NCBI GenBank assembly: GCA_030667205.1
Contig: DAOUWH010000105.1
Location: 1 to 6,282 of the forward strand
DNA: 6,282 bases
Source: Nitrospirota bacterium
GTDB lineage: Bacteria > Nitrospirota > Thermodesulfovibrionia > Thermodesulfovibrionales > JdFR-86
Reading direction: 5' to 3'
Position numbers and translations under genes: made by a program. Of this stretch, positions 5,560 through 6,282 are shown in pieces. Under the pieces are notes generated by a model that worked only from the letters and a program-made list of their open reading frames with translations, was not told the origin of the DNA and made no database searches. Position 1 is the first letter of the stretch; every line of letters begins with the position of its first letter.

Positions 5560-6282
5560 CTATTTTGCGTTCGGGATGAAGAGTTGGTCCCCTTTTTTGT
5601 CCCTGAATGAGGCTATTGCCTCCTGGCCTTCTTCCGAGACAAGCCACTCGATAAAGAGCATCGCCTCTTTGTATTTCACTCGCGCGTGCCTTTCGGGGTT
5701 TGCGGCCATCACGCCGTACTGGTTAAATAGCGCCGGGTCGCCTTCGAAGAGGACCTCAAGCCCGAGGGCGTCCTTAAGGGGAAGCCACGTGCCCCTGTCC
5801 GTAAGGGTGTAGGCCTGTTTTTCGCTGGCTATTCTCAGGGCCTTGGCCATCCCCTGTCCGACCTCGAGGCGCCACCCTGCGCCTTCGGGGCTTATGCCTG
5901 CCACCCGCCAGAGCGCAAGCTCTTTTTTGTGAGTGCCTGAATTGTCCCCTCTTGATACAAAAGGGCTCTGCGATTCGCTTATCTTTTTAAAGGCATCCGC
6001 CGCAGAGCGGAGCCCCCTGAGGCGGGCCGGGTCTTGCGGGGGGCCGACTATGACGAAGTCGTTATACATGACGTCGCGGCGGTTTACGAAGTGCCCCTCG
6101 CCGAGCATCCTGAGCTCGTCGTCCTTTGCGTGCACCAGCACGACGTCGGCGTCTCCCCTCCTGCCTATCTCAAGCGCCGCCCCGGTGCCGACAGCCACCA
6201 CGCCCACCTTGATGCCCGTCTTTTTTTCAAAGAGCGGCAGGATGTGCTCGAAGAGCCCGGAGTTCTGTGTGCTGGTGGTCGA
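5560..6282 (-). CDS. tupA: Tungstate-binding protein TupA, partial at 5' end
   Basis: This is the extracytoplasmic substrate-binding protein that captures tungstate and delivers it to TupB. The frame is open to the window edge, giving 240 residues plus the TAG stop at 5560-5562. The true start and the signal peptide lie outside. The first visible residues are STTSTQNSGLF, containing the TTTS-type oxyanion-binding signature that separates TupA from ModA and WtpA. Further family stretches are VGTGAAL, GDADVVLVHA, NRRDVMYNDFVIVGP, SRGDNSGTHKKELALW, VGQGM and TLTDRGTW, in the usual order up to a normal C-terminus. Internal GTG codons could be miscalled as starts, but the upstream residues match the family, so the gene extends beyond the window. 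It is 42 bases from tupB and clearly in the same operon. Confidence 0.94.
   Translation of the reverse strand, partial: STTSTQNSGLFEHILPLFEKKTGIKVGVVAVGTGAALEIGRRGDADVVLVHAKDDELRMLGEGHFVNRRDVMYNDFVIVGPPQDPARLRGLRSAADAFKKISESQSPFVSRGDNSGTHKKELALWRVAGISPEGAGWRLEVGQGMAKALRIASEKQAYTLTDRGTWLPLKDALGLEVLFEGDPALFNQYGVMAANPERHARVKYKEAMLFIEWLVSEEGQEAIASFRDKKGDQLFIPNAK

Noticed and set aside
5560..6207. tupA starting at the GTG near 6207
   Set aside because: Residues upstream to the window edge (STTSTQNSGLF onward) belong to the TupA binding site, so the gene is truncated by the window, not started there.

Overview
All genes in this window read on the minus strand. In transcription order they are: the end of a tungstate-binding protein (tupA, entering from the high-coordinate edge), its membrane permease (tupB), its ATPase (tupC), a non-coding stretch of about 345 bases, a selenocysteine-containing formate dehydrogenase catalytic subunit (fdnG type), and most of its iron-sulfur subunit (fdnH type, running off the low-coordinate edge). 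No taxon can be fixed from this alone. A twin-arginine-exported selenoenzyme with a membrane-anchored iron-sulfur subunit, GC-rich coding sequence and strong Shine-Dalgarno sites suggest an anaerobic Gram-negative bacterium. Desulfobacterota or Nitrospirota would be plausible. The cell must also make selenocysteine (SelA/B/C/D encoded elsewhere).

Region 4172-6282 is a compact ABC transporter operon. tupB and tupC overlap by 4 bases, and tupA and tupB are 42 bases apart. The TupA signature TTTST near the window edge, and the whole TupA-like body, mark tungstate rather than general molybdate uptake.

Region 3827-4171 is AT-rich and unusually structured. It has a near-consensus sigma-70 promoter (TTGACA, 17 bases, TATCTT) facing fdnG, with a predicted start near 4086. 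That gives a leader RNA of about 260 nt. The leader region contains three inverted repeats, a two-copy tandem repeat with long G runs, and an 11-codon upstream ORF. The start region of that ORF looks like a copy of the fdnG start region and sits in the loop of a 9-bp stem. This is the least explained part of the window.

Region 1-3826 holds the dehydrogenase. The alpha reading frame is interrupted once, by an in-frame TGA at 3269-3271, exactly where FdnG proteins carry selenocysteine, and a SECIS-like hairpin follows. The alpha stop codon is the first part of an 11-base perfect Shine-Dalgarno sequence for beta, so the two subunits are tightly coupled. A cytochrome b subunit (fdnI type) would be expected beyond the window edge.

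As a unit: TupABC brings tungstate into the cytoplasm, where it is inserted into the pterin cofactor. The mature alpha subunit then uses that metal in the periplasm to oxidise formate and passes electrons through beta to the membrane. The gene linkage makes tungsten the likely metal, but the sequence cannot prove it over molybdenum.
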